Positions 15,803 through 25,419 are shown, counted from the first letter of the stretch. The stretch: DNA of 64,000 bases from Leptospirales bacterium (GCA_016788865.1 JAEUSB010000075.1:19066-83065), one strand, 5' to 3'. Translations and numbers: made by a program. Notes: generated by a model not told the origin, from the letters alone.

Positions 15803-18007
15803 CTACATTACCATTGCAGTCATTCTGGCCATGACGGCGCTGATAGTAACAATCGCATATGCAATCACGGCAACAGGGATGGCCAAAAAAGTGAAATAGT
15901 TTTCTATTTTCTTTGCCAGAACCGCGTCTCCATTTCCCTCATTAAATATCCTGTTTACCAGTAACGTTTTACCAACCAATGCAAACAGGAACAAATACGA
16001 GATCATGAAATAGATATCAGTACGCATGCTGTAGCCCACGCTCGGAAGGTTAGACGCCATTGCCATCTGGAACACAATTACAGACAGAAGGGCTGTCATT
16101 ACGAGGGCAAGGCGCGCATCAATCTGAGACAGGGGCAAAGCGGAAACCAGAAACCCAATCACGAGTAGAACAAACAGGGGAATGAAGAAGGAGTTCAAGT
16201 AAGGGCTGAGGATTCTCACGATCGAGAGCCGCACTTCGTACATGGAAAATGCAGCTTGCTTGTCGCCCGGCTTGTAACTTGGATTTCCAAATACAGAATC
16301 AATCTTGAAGGTTCCCGCGAAATCTTTTCTTCGTAAGTACTCCCACTCCTGTGGATAGATTTCAGATATGTGCGCGTCAGAAAGCTTCTCACGATCGATT
16401 GCAATCATCAGTTTATTTGCATTTTGAGTTTTGTGCGCAATCACCATAGGCAGGTGTTGCACATCGAATGGAAAGTTCACCAGGTCAAACGGGAATACAA
16501 GCGTCTGCCGAACTTTGTAGGAGACCCAGTTCTCACTGTGCAATCCATCTCCCATCTTCTTTCTCAACTCATCCATGGTATTTTCTGCAGCCATGTCTCC
16601 GTTCTTGAATCCAATCCCCTCAACGGCAACATCACCTATCCAACGATACCACATATAGCCTTCGATTTCAAACCGCTGGGCCTTGATATCCACGTTGTTG
16701 ATTTTCTCGAAATCCAATCCGACGAATACAACATTGATCTTGAAGTACGGAATCCCGGCACTCATCAACATTTCACCTGCAGCAACCTTTGCGGGAACCT
16801 GACGCAAGTTATGGCTGTCGCGCACCTGGCGAATCTGCCGAAAGGCCGGTTCGTAACTTCCGCTGGAAGAAATCCGGGACATCACAAGTTCTCGCCCAAC
16901 GGCGTTCTTGCCATCTGCAAAAAAGACCCGACCGGAAACACCTTCTAAGCCTTCATCGTATGAGTTTTGAGCTGTTAGCCATTCTTTGATACCTTCGCGC
17001 GATGGACCTTTCTCATTGATGGCACGGACAATCAAATCAAGCCCGTCGTAGGCGAAACCAGCCCAGATGGTTGGCTCTGCTTTGTAACGCTCCATATATC
17101 GGTCCGCGAACCGCATTCCCTTCAAGGAACCGAGCGTGTACATGAAAGGGAAGCCAATGTGAATCTTCTCGGAATAGTTTACGGCACCCTTCCCTTCTTC
17201 GGTCAGCTTCTTCAACTTTGGAATTAAGCCTGTCGCCAGGCGATCCGCTCCAAAGATCTGTCCCTTGAAGCCTCCATCGCGCAGCTGTTTGATCAACTGA
17301 TCTGCGTTCATTGCATGCGCAAGAATCACAATTGCTGGGTACGAATTTGCATTCGGAATTGTCTTCTGCACAAAATCGGGCTCGAGTCCCGGCTTCTTAT
17401 CGTTAAAGCCTTCCGCGATCGTCGTAGTTATTCCATCTATCTTTGTTGCTTCAACGAACTCTTCAGTGGCAACACGTCCAAAAGTGCTAGTAGCTTTGAT
17501 AACAAGAACTCGATCGAGATCTTCGAGTACCTTGAGGTACGCCGAAAGCATTTTCATTTGCGTCCCAAGAGGATAGGTTCCGGAAAAAGCCCAGGGACTT
17601 TTCTCGATGAATTCTTTCCCGCCCACCGAAGGCGATAGGATAACCAGCCCGTTCTTGTCGTACGCGGGAATACCGGCCATGGCTACCGAATCGTCGTAGT
17701 GACCAATCACTGCCAGGATGGATTTGTCTGTGGCAAACTCCTCTGAAATTTGTTTGGACTTTACGGGATCATTCGCATCGTCCTTCACGACCAGTTCGAT
17801 CTTGCGTCCGCGCGCGCCGCCATTTGCATTCATCTCTTCCACGCCCATTTGAAGTGATTGCAGGATGGCCTTACCACTTTCTGCTTTTTCGCCAGAAAGC
17901 GGAAGCGAAACGCCTATCTTATGTTTTCCGCAGGCGATTGCGAACAGCAAAACGGAGCCGAGAGCGGCCAGGCGAATGATTCTTGTTACGCGGACAAAGG
18001 ATTTCAT
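15803..18007 (-). CDS. Periplasmic-binding-protein / pentameric ligand-gated ion channel fusion
   Basis: 734 residues. Residues 1-26 are a signal sequence ending in a lipobox-like FAIAC, so the N-terminus may be lipidated. About 29-400 is a type I periplasmic binding domain of the Leu/Ile/Val class (KIGVSLPLSG, VIGHYDDSVAMAG, ILSPSVGG, WAGFAYDGLDL). From about 419 a beta-rich domain carries the Pro-loop (PFDLVNFPFDVQHL, 506-519), in place of the Cys-loop. Four helices follow: M1 602-625, M2 630-654, M3 664-684, M4 705-725. M2 aligns with GLIC without gaps through the NLP motif, with D at -2' (GLIC has E) and L at 9'. It should be a cation-permeable channel of the inner membrane gated by a periplasmic ligand, possibly an amino acid. 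Ligand and selectivity are inference. It is divergent from the hydrolase at 18092. Confidence 0.92.
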   Translation of the reverse strand: MKSFVRVTRIIRLAALGSVLLFAIACGKHKIGVSLPLSGEKAESGKAILQSLQMGVEEMNANGGARGRKIELVVKDDANDPVKSKQISEEFATDKSILAVIGHYDDSVAMAGIPAYDKNGLVILSPSVGGKEFIEKSPWAFSGTYPLGTQMKMLSAYLKVLEDLDRVLVIKATSTFGRVATEEFVEATKIDGITTTIAEGFNDKKPGLEPDFVQKTIPNANSYPAIVILAHAMNADQLIKQLRDGGFKGQIFGADRLATGLIPKLKKLTEEGKGAVNYSEKIHIGFPFMYTLGSLKGMRFADRYMERYKAEPTIWAGFAYDGLDLIVRAINEKGPSREGIKEWLTAQNSYDEGLEGVSGRVFFADGKNAVGRELVMSRISSSGSYEPAFRQIRQVRDSHNLRQVPAKVAAGEMLMSAGIPYFKINVVFVGLDFEKINNVDIKAQRFEIEGYMWYRWIGDVAVEGIGFKNGDMAAENTMDELRKKMGDGLHSENWVSYKVRQTLVFPFDLVNFPFDVQHLPMVIAHKTQNANKLMIAIDREKLSDAHISEIYPQEWEYLRRKDFAGTFKIDSVFGNPSYKPGDKQAAFSMYEVRLSIVRILSPYLNSFFIPLFVLLVIGFLVSALPLSQIDARLALVMTALLSVIVFQMAMASNLPSVGYSMRTDIYFMISYLFLFALVGKTLLVNRIFNEGNGDAVLAKKIENYFTFLAIPVAVIAYAIVTISAVMARMTAMVM
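16046..16120 (-). other. Pore-lining M2 helix of the ligand-gated channel
   Basis: Encodes DARLALVMTALLSVIVF and onward to SNL. In the M2 numbering of the family, pore-facing residues are D -2', A 2', T 6', L 9', V 13' and M 16'. This parallels E, T, S, I, A and I in GLIC. The acidic -2' ring favours cations by analogy. Confidence 0.8.
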
Positions 18008-18091
18008 GCAACCCTTGACGCAGCATGGTCTACGCTTTGTCAAGCGAAGGGTTATGCTTGCGGTTTTTTTAGTCCCCGAGCGATTTGTCCT

Positions 18092-18940
18092 ATGTACACG
18101 CAGCACCAATCAATGCTCCAATCCTCCAAGGATGACTTCCCGGTTTTCTATCAAAAATGGATTCCAGCGCAGGTACGAAGGGTCCTGGTAATTCAACACG
18201 GTTTCGGAGAGCATTCGGGTCGGTACGGTAATATTCTGAAATTTTTCGAAGGAACGGGTACGGCTTTCTACGCATTGGATGCGCGCGGTCATGGAAAGAC
18301 GGGAGGTAAGCGTGGACACGTCGATCAATTCCAGATGTATGTCGATGACCTTGCAGACCTCGTCGCTATCGCTCGTAAGGAAAACATGAATGACCAGGTC
18401 TACCTGCTTGGACACTCGCTGGGTGGCGTTATCGTACTGCAATATGCATTGCAGGGAACTAACCAGACAAATCTCGAAGCATTGATCGTAAGTTCACCAG
18501 GCCTTATCATTGAGATGGACGCGGGCAAGCAGGTGAAGAAGACTCTCGCAAACTTATTCGCATCCATTGTGCCTGATGCAACACTCGATGCGAATTTGGA
18601 TCTTACATATCTTTCGCATGATCAGACGGTCATTGACGCGTACAAGAATGACCCGCTGGTTCACGGAAAGATTTCCTTCCAGATGGGAAGCAATTTGTTC
18701 AGCATTGGAAAATCGATTCTAGAGAAGGCCGGGAATCTTACAATTCCAGTTTACGTGTTCCAGGGCACGGGAGATAAGATCGTGTCGCCGGAGAGTTCCA
18801 GGCAATTATTTGCCAACCTGACAACATCGGACAAGACACTGAAGCTCTACGATGGTCTATTCCATGAAACAATGAACGAGTCGGAAAGCGATCGGAACCG
18901 CGTGCTGGGTGATTTGAAGGAATGGTTTGAGCGGCACTGA
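18092..18940 (+). CDS. Alpha/beta hydrolase, monoacylglycerol-lipase-like
   Basis: 282 residues. The oxyanion segment is VIQHGFGEHSGRY, the nucleophile elbow is LGHSLGG, the acid is in VFQGTGDKIVSPESS and the catalytic histidine is in DGLFHETMNE. This order and the HGFGEHSGRY block match bacterial and eukaryotic monoglyceride lipases (serine aminopeptidase S33 fold). It probably releases fatty acid from monoacylglycerol or lysophospholipid. No signal peptide, so it is cytoplasmic. It shares an 84-base divergent promoter region with the receptor-channel gene. Confidence 0.88.
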   Translation: MYTQHQSMLQSSKDDFPVFYQKWIPAQVRRVLVIQHGFGEHSGRYGNILKFFEGTGTAFYALDARGHGKTGGKRGHVDQFQMYVDDLADLVAIARKENMNDQVYLLGHSLGGVIVLQYALQGTNQTNLEALIVSSPGLIIEMDAGKQVKKTLANLFASIVPDATLDANLDLTYLSHDQTVIDAYKNDPLVHGKISFQMGSNLFSIGKSILEKAGNLTIPVYVFQGTGDKIVSPESSRQLFANLTTSDKTLKLYDGLFHETMNESESDRNRVLGDLKEWFERH

Positions 18941-18991
18941 TTGCTCGAAACCAGCTGGCCTTTTTCTCTTAAAGCGCCAGCCGGTCGTGCC

Positions 18992-19381
18992 TCAAGCCTG
19001 AGTAATGACTGCGTCCGCTTCGATCTCGACAAGAATCTGAGGCGAGATCAAGCGGCTAACTTCGACCATGGAGTTAGCTGGAAGAATTGAGCCAAAAACT
19101 TCTCCGTGTGCGCGCCCAATCTTTTCCCAGTCATCAATGTTGGTTACAAAAATCCTGGTACGTACAACATCCTTGAGAGAAGCGCCAGCGCGACCGAGGG
19201 CCTCTTCAATGTTCTTCAAGATTTGTTTTGTCTGTGCGGCGGGATCTCCTTCACCAACAAACCCGTTTGGACTGGAAGCGGTAGTGCCGGAAACAAAAAC
19301 CATGTTACCGACTTTGACACACCTCGAATAGCCTACGATAGGTTCCCAGGGAGATCCGGTTGAAATATTCTGACGTTGCAT
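18992..19381 (-). CDS. ridA: RidA family enamine/imine deaminase
   Basis: 129 residues. The fold signatures are VFVSGTTAS, the active-site arginine in [14 protein letters not shown] and the C-terminal [14 protein letters not shown] with its glutamate. RidA hydrolyses reactive 2-aminoacrylate-type enamines released by PLP enzymes. Members of the wider Rid family have other substrates. It lies 30 bases downstream of the ammonium transporter in the same direction, so the two may be cotranscribed. Confidence 0.9.
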   Translation of the reverse strand: MQRQNISTGSPWEPIVGYSRCVKVGNMVFVSGTTASSPNGFVGEGDPAAQTKQILKNIEEALGRAGASLKDVVRTRIFVTNIDDWEKIGRAHGEVFGSILPANSMVEVSRLISPQILVEIEADAVITQA

Positions 19382-19411
19382 GCGCCAGAATATTTTGGGA
19401 CGGGCGCTGCG

Positions 19412-21010
19412 TCAATCCGTGGAAGGAAAGCTGGGATAGCCCATTACGCCCGTTTCCGGAATATCGAGACCGTCCAGCTCTGCCTGCTCATCCACCCGTA
19501 TCTTCACAATCTTGTTCAAGACCAGAAAGAAGATCAAAGAAATGCCAAACGCCCATACCACCAGCGTTCCCATACCGATCAACTGCGCCCAGAGCTGACC
19601 AGCGTCACCATAGAGAATTCCTTTCACTGTACCCGGAACGCCATTCCAACTGCCGCCGTAGTTTGCAGTCCCATCGGAGAATATCCCGACGCAGAGAACA
19701 CCAAAAAGCCCACCCACTCCGTGAACAGAGATGGCTCCCACAGGATCGTCGATGTGGATGCGGTCCAGGATATCGACTGAGAAGCAGACGAGGATGCCCG
19801 CGATTGCTCCAATCAGGAACCCTGTCTTGGCATCGACAAACCCGGAGGCAGCGGTAATCGCAACCAATCCCGCAAGCATTCCGTTAGCGACCATGGTTGG
19901 ATCGGGACGATGGGTTTTGAGCAACAAGAATAAGGTGGCGCTTAACGTCCCTCCCGCTCCGGCAAGCATCGTGGTCACAGCAATAATACCAACGCGATTG
20001 AGACCTCCGCCGGAAACACCAAGCGTACTTCCGGGATTGAAACCGAACCAACCAAACGCCAGTATCAACGCGCCGAGAAGTGCCATGGGCACGTGGTGGG
20101 CTGGAATTGGATTCACGGAGCCGTCGGCGTTGTATTTACCCCGCCGCGGCCCAATCACAATGGCACCGGCAAGACCGCAAAGCCCGCCGACTGCGTGGAC
20201 AACACCGGATCCGGCAAAATCTACATACCCGTGCCCCAGGCCAAAGTTAATGCCGAGCTGTGAAAGCCAGCCACCACCCCAGGCCCAGTTTCCGAAAACT
20301 GGATAAAGGAACATTGCCATAAAGAAGCCGAATATATAGAAACTGCTCAGCGTCCAGCGTTCGGCCATGGCCCCTGTGGGAATGGTTGCAGCGGTGTCCA
20401 TGAACACCATCTGAAACAAAAAGAGCGAATAGACGCCTACATCATAGACATTCGGGCCGCTCAGAAAAAATGCGTTGTGGGCAAAGAGACCGAATGGCTT
20501 GCCCATTATTTGTACAGTGTATTCGAACTCGGGTGAAAGACCAGGCGTTCCGCCGAGGCTTGCTACTGGCATTGCCCCAAACATGATACCGAATCCACAA
20601 ATCCAGAAGCCGGCCAGCCCAATAACGTAGATCATGAAGTTCATGAAGATGGTGTGTGAGGCATTTTTTGCCCGGCAGAGGCCCGTTTCCACCAGCGCAA
20701 AGCCGGCCTGCATGAACATGACGAGGAAGCCAGTGATGAGAAGCCAGGTCAGGTTTAGGCTGATTCGGTTTTGACCAACCGAATCAGCTAGTTTCATGGC
20801 AAGTGGTTCCGCTGCTGCCTGCTTCTGAAACGCGTCGTACGCTTCTTGAGCGGCTACGTCGCCCGCAGCGGGCTTGGGAGGTATGAAGGTATTTCCAGCA
20901 CCATCCATTGCGTCTGCTGCTGTTCCAGTACTATTGCCTGAAGGATCAGCACTCAAGCTAGTGGCGAGCATCAAGGCGAAGAATATGCTTAGCAATATGG
21001 CAGGTCTCAT
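19412..21010 (-). CDS. amtB: Ammonium transporter (Amt/Mep/Rh)
   Basis: 532 residues. A cleavable signal peptide (ILLSIFFALMLATSLSA) and a Gly/Ala-rich extension of about 80 residues precede the 11-helix Amt core. Core signatures are MQAGFALVETGLCRAKNA, FMDTAATIPTGAMAER, the first pore histidine in GSGVVHAVGG and the second in ISVHGVGG. It conducts ammonium across the inner membrane. The C-terminal tail is short and ends DIPETGVMGYPSF, a motif common where GlnK binds, but no glnK gene is present nearby. Confidence 0.95.
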   Translation of the reverse strand: MRPAILLSIFFALMLATSLSADPSGNSTGTAADAMDGAGNTFIPPKPAAGDVAAQEAYDAFQKQAAAEPLAMKLADSVGQNRISLNLTWLLITGFLVMFMQAGFALVETGLCRAKNASHTIFMNFMIYVIGLAGFWICGFGIMFGAMPVASLGGTPGLSPEFEYTVQIMGKPFGLFAHNAFFLSGPNVYDVGVYSLFLFQMVFMDTAATIPTGAMAERWTLSSFYIFGFFMAMFLYPVFGNWAWGGGWLSQLGINFGLGHGYVDFAGSGVVHAVGGLCGLAGAIVIGPRRGKYNADGSVNPIPAHHVPMALLGALILAFGWFGFNPGSTLGVSGGGLNRVGIIAVTTMLAGAGGTLSATLFLLLKTHRPDPTMVANGMLAGLVAITAASGFVDAKTGFLIGAIAGILVCFSVDILDRIHIDDPVGAISVHGVGGLFGVLCVGIFSDGTANYGGSWNGVPGTVKGILYGDAGQLWAQLIGMGTLVVWAFGISLIFFLVLNKIVKIRVDEQAELDGLDIPETGVMGYPSFPSTD

Positions 21011-21127
21011 GCCCTAAAGAGTGCAATAATCGGGCCAGGATTTCGGTGGTATAGAAATTGCTTAGAATATTGCGTGATCGCTCTAAAATACGGCAAGCGT
21101 AAGGTCGTGAACTACCGGGGTGCCCGT

Positions 21128-22861
21128 ATGGTCGTCGGTGGTCTTACTTCAAAGAATAAGATCGACATCCTTTTATACATGGCCAAGGAACTGGCCAACA
21201 TTCAGAATCAGAAGGAGTTGTTTGATCGGGTTATCGTGCTTTCAGAGGAGATCTTTGAAGTGGATAACGTAACGGTCCGCCTGTGGGAAAATGGAAAACT
21301 CGTACCGATTCGATTTTTAAAGGAAACAGATCCACCCAGACGAGCCCTCGCCAGCGGGGAAGGTTACTCGGGGACAGTTTTCAAAGAAAGAAAATCGATG
21401 AACCTGGAGAATCTAGAATTCCATCCGGACTATCTCGATGAGCATGAAACCACGCGTTGCGCCATGGTCGCCCCCATACTCCTGCGGGATGAAGCTCTAG
21501 GCACAATCGCCATCGAGAAAGACATTCCCCACTTTTACAAGAAAGACGACCTTGAGATTCTAGAAGCAATGGCAGCGCAACTTGCCCTGGCGCTCAACGA
21601 AGTAAAACTCGTCGAAGGCCTTGTGGCTGCACGGCACAGACTCGACAGTGATCTCAGAATGGGCCGGAGCGTTCAAAGCCAGATCATTCCTACGGATATT
21701 TTGCCCTGGAACAGTATTCGATTCGCGCACTACTTTGAGCCAATGGTGGAAGTAAGCGGAGACTATTTTGACGTTATGCGATCAGGGAACAGCCTCACCT
21801 GTATCATCGCAGACGTATCGGGCCATGGCGTGCCGGCCGCGCTCGTGACAATGGCGCTGCATTCACAGTTCAGGCGCTGCGTGGATCAAGGCTTTGGTCT
21901 ACCCGAAATGATGGCGGAGCTCAACGAAAGCATGCGAGCAAAACTTCCTGACGGCACTTACTTTACCGCCCAACTGGCGCGAATCTACGCAGATCACACG
22001 TTCTCTTATGTGAACGGCGGACACGTGCGCATTATGCACTACATTCAGAAGCAAAAGGACTTTGAATTCCTTGATACAAAGGGCTTTCCACTTGGCATCA
22101 TGCCCGCGCGACGCAGCGACTATGAAGAGAAGTTTGGAAAACTTGAGCAAGGAGATTTTCTGGTTTTCCTGACGGATGGATTTCATGAGCAACGCAACCA
22201 GCTCAGGGAAGATACTGGATTCCCACGCGTACTGGGATGGTTTCGTGATATAATGCGCGAAGTATCAAATCCAACGGAGGTGCGCAATGAGTTTCTGGCT
22301 GCCTGGAATTCCTTTGTGGAAGGTGTACCCAGAGAAGATGATCTCACTCTGCTGCTCCTGGAATGCAGCCCCAATCTAGATCTTGCCCGCGAAAATCACA
22401 AAATAACCAAACAGCATTATTATGCTGGTCGCGTACGGGAAGCGGAGAGGTCGGCGCTCGAAGCGTATCGCCTTGATTCCTCTCTGCATGATAATCTGCT
22501 ATTCCTCTCGAAGCTCTACCACAACCAGGAGAACTTTCCGGAAGCAGTTCGCTTCATGAGTGAGTATATATCGACCAGTGGGGCAAACAAACCGGAGTAC
22601 TATCATGCACTCGGTACACTGCAATTCCGGAAGGGCGACGTAACCGCAGCCAAACGTGACTTCAAAAAGTCGCTCTCCCTGGATCACACGTATGCAAAAT
22701 CCAGTCTGATGCTCGCAAAATGTTATCTCAAAGAAGGTTCAAGGCCAAAAGCAATTCGTACGTTGCAGCAGGCATTGAAAGGCTCACCAGGAAACGAACA
22801 GATCAAGCAATCACTTCAAAACGTTGAAGAGCTTGCGTCCTCTGCCATCGGCTCCGGCTAA
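21128..22861 (+). CDS. GAF-SpoIIE-TPR phosphatase
   Basis: 577 residues and no membrane segment. A GAF domain (about 10-160; NVTVRLWENGKLVPIRFL, MVAPILLRDEALGTIAI) is followed by a helical linker and a SpoIIE domain with VSGDYFD, IADVSGHGVPAAL and FLTDGFHEQ. TPR repeats occupy the last 180 or so residues. It is a cytosolic sensor phosphatase for STAS antagonists; the one at 23072, 210 bases downstream, is a natural candidate substrate. ATG 21128 is used; a GTG at 21074 would add 18 residues but has no Shine-Dalgarno. Confidence 0.9.
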   Translation: MVVGGLTSKNKIDILLYMAKELANIQNQKELFDRVIVLSEEIFEVDNVTVRLWENGKLVPIRFLKETDPPRRALASGEGYSGTVFKERKSMNLENLEFHPDYLDEHETTRCAMVAPILLRDEALGTIAIEKDIPHFYKKDDLEILEAMAAQLALALNEVKLVEGLVAARHRLDSDLRMGRSVQSQIIPTDILPWNSIRFAHYFEPMVEVSGDYFDVMRSGNSLTCIIADVSGHGVPAALVTMALHSQFRRCVDQGFGLPEMMAELNESMRAKLPDGTYFTAQLARIYADHTFSYVNGGHVRIMHYIQKQKDFEFLDTKGFPLGIMPARRSDYEEKFGKLEQGDFLVFLTDGFHEQRNQLREDTGFPRVLGWFRDIMREVSNPTEVRNEFLAAWNSFVEGVPREDDLTLLLLECSPNLDLARENHKITKQHYYAGRVREAERSALEAYRLDSSLHDNLLFLSKLYHNQENFPEAVRFMSEYISTSGANKPEYYHALGTLQFRKGDVTAAKRDFKKSLSLDHTYAKSSLMLAKCYLKEGSRPKAIRTLQQALKGSPGNEQIKQSLQNVEELASSAIGSG

Positions 22862-23071
22862 CGGAGACCTACCCGCATCAGGGTAACGCCCGTGATCCGG
22901 GTGCCATGGTAGTGCGTAGCAAGTCGCTCGCTTCCGTTGCACAAATCGTAAGCATTACGTATGATTTGCGCACTGAACAGCCCCTTTACAACCGGCAAAG
23001 CGGCCAAAAATCCGGGCATGAAATTTGCTACAGTATAGGTTGGCGTTTGCGCAAAAGCGCTGGGAGCAATC

Positions 23072-23422
23072 ATGGAAAAACTGAACCTGATTTATTCCAA
23101 ATTCAATGGAATGGATTTGATTGAGGCTTCGGGTGAGATCGATGTCTACAATTCCTTTGAGTTCAAGAAGATCGTTGAGGATTTGATTGATACGGGTAGC
23201 CGACAGATCATCATCGATCTGGAGAAAGTGCACTATGTTGACTCAAGTGGGCTTGGAGCTCTGATCAATCAGCGGACTAAAATGCAAAAAGCGGGCGGGG
23301 ACCTGTTCCTGGTGAAGATTTCCGATCAAATTCGGAGCGTTCTGGAATTGACCAAGATGACCGTTTTCTTCAAGATTTTCAAGAATCGGGAAGAACTCAT
23401 GAATTTGCAGGCGGCCAGCTAA
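23072..23422 (+). CDS. STAS-domain anti-sigma factor antagonist
   Basis: 116 residues. The pattern is textbook RsbV/SpoIIAA: IEASGEIDVYNSFEFKKIV, then IIIDLEKVHYVDSSGLGALI with the phosphoserine site, then VLELTKMTVFFKIF. A GGGAG Shine-Dalgarno precedes ATG 23072. It follows the GAF-SpoIIE phosphatase and is closed by a terminator at 23421-23440, so the pair may be a small signalling unit. Confidence 0.93.
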   Translation: MEKLNLIYSKFNGMDLIEASGEIDVYNSFEFKKIVEDLIDTGSRQIIIDLEKVHYVDSSGLGALINQRTKMQKAGGDLFLVKISDQIRSVLELTKMTVFFKIFKNREELMNLQAAS

Positions 23423-23440
23423 CCCCGCCGGGGGTTTTCT
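23421..23440 (+). terminator. Rho-independent terminator after STAS gene
   Basis: AACCCC (23421-23426) pairs with GGGGTT (23431-23436) around GCCG and runs into TTTTCT. It directly follows the STAS stop codon. Confidence 0.7.
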
Positions 23441-23504
23441 CGTATCCTTTTTGAATTGTAGTCCGGTACTCGAACCTGTAGGCTTGTTCTAACAGGAGGC
23501 GGGT

Positions 23505-23957
23505 ATGTTGGACAACGTAAAAGTATCAGATTTGCTCAAGAACAAGGGCCAGGGGGTGATTTCTGTTCATCCCGATGACTCTGTTTTTGACACCTTGCGC
23601 CTGATGGCAGAGAAGAATATCGGCGCCGTCCTTGTCATGGCAGACAATCGCCTCGAGGGTTTGCTCTCGGAACGGGATTACGCCCGCAAGGTCATCCTGC
23701 ACGGACGCACATCGCGTGAGACCCATGTCCGCGATATCATGAGCCGGGAGTTGATCATTGTTCATCCGGGCGACTCTGTGATGGAATCAATGGCCATCAT
23801 GTCAGAGAAGCGAATCCGCCACCTTCCTGTCCTGGATGACAACAACCACGTCGTAGGACTGATCTCAATCGGTGACCTGGTTAAGCGCGTAATTGAGGAG
23901 CAACACATCATTATCAAGCATCTGGAGAATTATATCTCCGGTGGCTACATGGCCTGA
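23505..23957 (+). CDS. Two-CBS-domain protein
   Basis: 150 residues that are almost entirely two CBS motifs: VISVHPDDSVFDTLRLMAEK with GLLSERDYARKVI, and LIIVHPGDSVMESMAIMSEK with GLISIGDLVKRVI. CBS pairs bind adenine nucleotides and act as energy sensors. It has a strong AGGAGG Shine-Dalgarno before ATG 23505. The stop overlaps the next start (ATGA), joining it to the crotonase gene. Confidence 0.92.
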   Translation: MLDNVKVSDLLKNKGQGVISVHPDDSVFDTLRLMAEKNIGAVLVMADNRLEGLLSERDYARKVILHGRTSRETHVRDIMSRELIIVHPGDSVMESMAIMSEKRIRHLPVLDDNNHVVGLISIGDLVKRVIEEQHIIIKHLENYISGGYMA

Positions 23958-24757
23958 TGACCAGTCTGCTGACAGAAGTCCATTCCGTTCCAGGCGGAAA
24001 GATCTTCCGGATTACCATGAATCGTCCTGACGTTCACAATTGCGTGAACGGCGAAATGGCTAAACGATTCACTGACGCCTGGTTGAAGTTTCGAGACGAT
24101 CCGGGACTTACCGTCTGCGTACTACATGGAGCAGGCGAAAAATCCTTCTGTTCAGGGGCAGATCTTGCAGCGCTGGGTGAACTGGCGAATATTTACGCAA
24201 GCGAAGAGGAAGTTCGTGAATACGTTGCCAGTGGTGTTGGACCATTGGGTGGGTCACGCATTGTTCAATACAAACCAGTAATTACTGTTTCGCATGGTTA
24301 TACATATGCGGGTGGTCTTGAGCTATTTTGCCTCGGCCACATTCGCATCGCGGAAAAACAGGCAGTGTTCTCAGTCGCCTGCAGACGATGGGGTGTTCCT
24401 CTGGTCGACGGAGGAACTGTATATCTTCCCAGACTTCTCGGCATGGCTAACGCTCTCCCGCTCATCATCACGGGGCAACGCATTCGGGCCGATCGCGCTC
24501 GCGAAATTGGTCTGGTATGGGAGCTGGTCACAAAGGGGAAGGGGCTTGATCGAGCCATGTCCATAGCCAGCCAGGTTTGTCAGCAGCCCCGCGATGCCTT
24601 GTTTGCTGACATGAAGAGTGTCATAGATGGCTATTCCCTTCCCTTTGGGGCGGCGCTTACTCTGGAAGCGGAAAACCTTCATCCTGTTATGCGAAGCGAA
24701 AGTACAAAAGAAGGCGTTCAAAGATTCAACACTGGCGAGAGGTTCTGGGTAAGATGA
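23957..24757 (+). CDS. Enoyl-CoA hydratase/isomerase family protein
   Basis: 266 residues of crotonase fold. Oxyanion-hole segments are SFCSGADLAALG and GGLELFCLGH. The region where classical hydratases keep their two glutamates reads CRRWGVPLVDGGT, so one catalytic residue differs and the exact reaction is uncertain (hydratase, isomerase or other). It is coupled to the CBS gene upstream and overlaps the hydroxylase gene downstream by four bases. Confidence 0.85.
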   Translation: MTSLLTEVHSVPGGKIFRITMNRPDVHNCVNGEMAKRFTDAWLKFRDDPGLTVCVLHGAGEKSFCSGADLAALGELANIYASEEEVREYVASGVGPLGGSRIVQYKPVITVSHGYTYAGGLELFCLGHIRIAEKQAVFSVACRRWGVPLVDGGTVYLPRLLGMANALPLIITGQRIRADRAREIGLVWELVTKGKGLDRAMSIASQVCQQPRDALFADMKSVIDGYSLPFGAALTLEAENLHPVMRSESTKEGVQRFNTGERFWVR

Positions 24758-25419
24758 AAACAATTCCCGCAGAAATACGGCAATTCAGAGAAAATTACCA
24801 AAAAATCGAGGTTTCACGCGCTTATTCAGGGGCGGGGCATCTTATTTTTACATCCTCGGTGTGCATCGGTGGAATCGCTGCCTGCATCTACTTCCTTTCT
24901 TCGCCCACCTGGCTAGAATTGCTCACGGTCCCAATAACATTCTTGTACGCAAACCTGGCTGAGTACTTTGGACACAAGGGACCAATGCACCACAAGAAGA
25001 AATATTTTGGATTGATCTTCAAGAGACACACGCTCCAACACCACACATACTTCACAGACGAGGCCATGGAATGTGAGTCCACACGCGATTTTAAGATGAT
25101 TTTGTTCCCACCTGTACTGATTGTCTTCTTTTTTGGTCTCTTTGCTATTCCAGTGGGAATCCTATTGTACTTCACAGTGACGCATAACGTAGGTTACTTG
25201 TTTGTCGCTACCGGCCTGGGATACTTTCTCAATTATGAATGGCTGCACCTAGTGTACCATCAGCCAGAAGATTCGTGGATATTCAAGCTTCCGTTCACGC
25301 GCGCCTTGCGCAGACACCACAAGAAACATCATGACAGAACAGTAATGAGCACGTGTAACTTTAACATCACTTACCCAATCTGTGATGTGATCTTTGGAAC
25401 TCGAGTGAGTGGTGGTTAG
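24754..25419 (+). CDS. Fatty acid hydroxylase/sterol desaturase family protein
   Basis: 221 residues with four hydrophobic segments and the histidine clusters of the di-iron membrane hydroxylases: HKGPMHHKK, HTLQHH, HLVYH and RRHHKKHHD. It would hydroxylate or desaturate a lipid acyl chain at the inner membrane using oxygen. It is the last gene of the CBS-crotonase-hydroxylase operon, which hints at fatty acyl modification. The substrate is unknown. Confidence 0.88.
   Translation: MKTIPAEIRQFRENYQKIEVSRAYSGAGHLIFTSSVCIGGIAACIYFLSSPTWLELLTVPITFLYANLAEYFGHKGPMHHKKKYFGLIFKRHTLQHHTYFTDEAMECESTRDFKMILFPPVLIVFFFGLFAIPVGILLYFTVTHNVGYLFVATGLGYFLNYEWLHLVYHQPEDSWIFKLPFTRALRRHHKKHHDRTVMSTCNFNITYPICDVIFGTRVSGG

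Noticed and set aside
22858..23073. Leftward 71-codon frame between the SpoIIE and STAS genes
   Set aside because: It overlaps the STAS start, has no ribosome site, and its composition is what the reverse of a promoter region would give.
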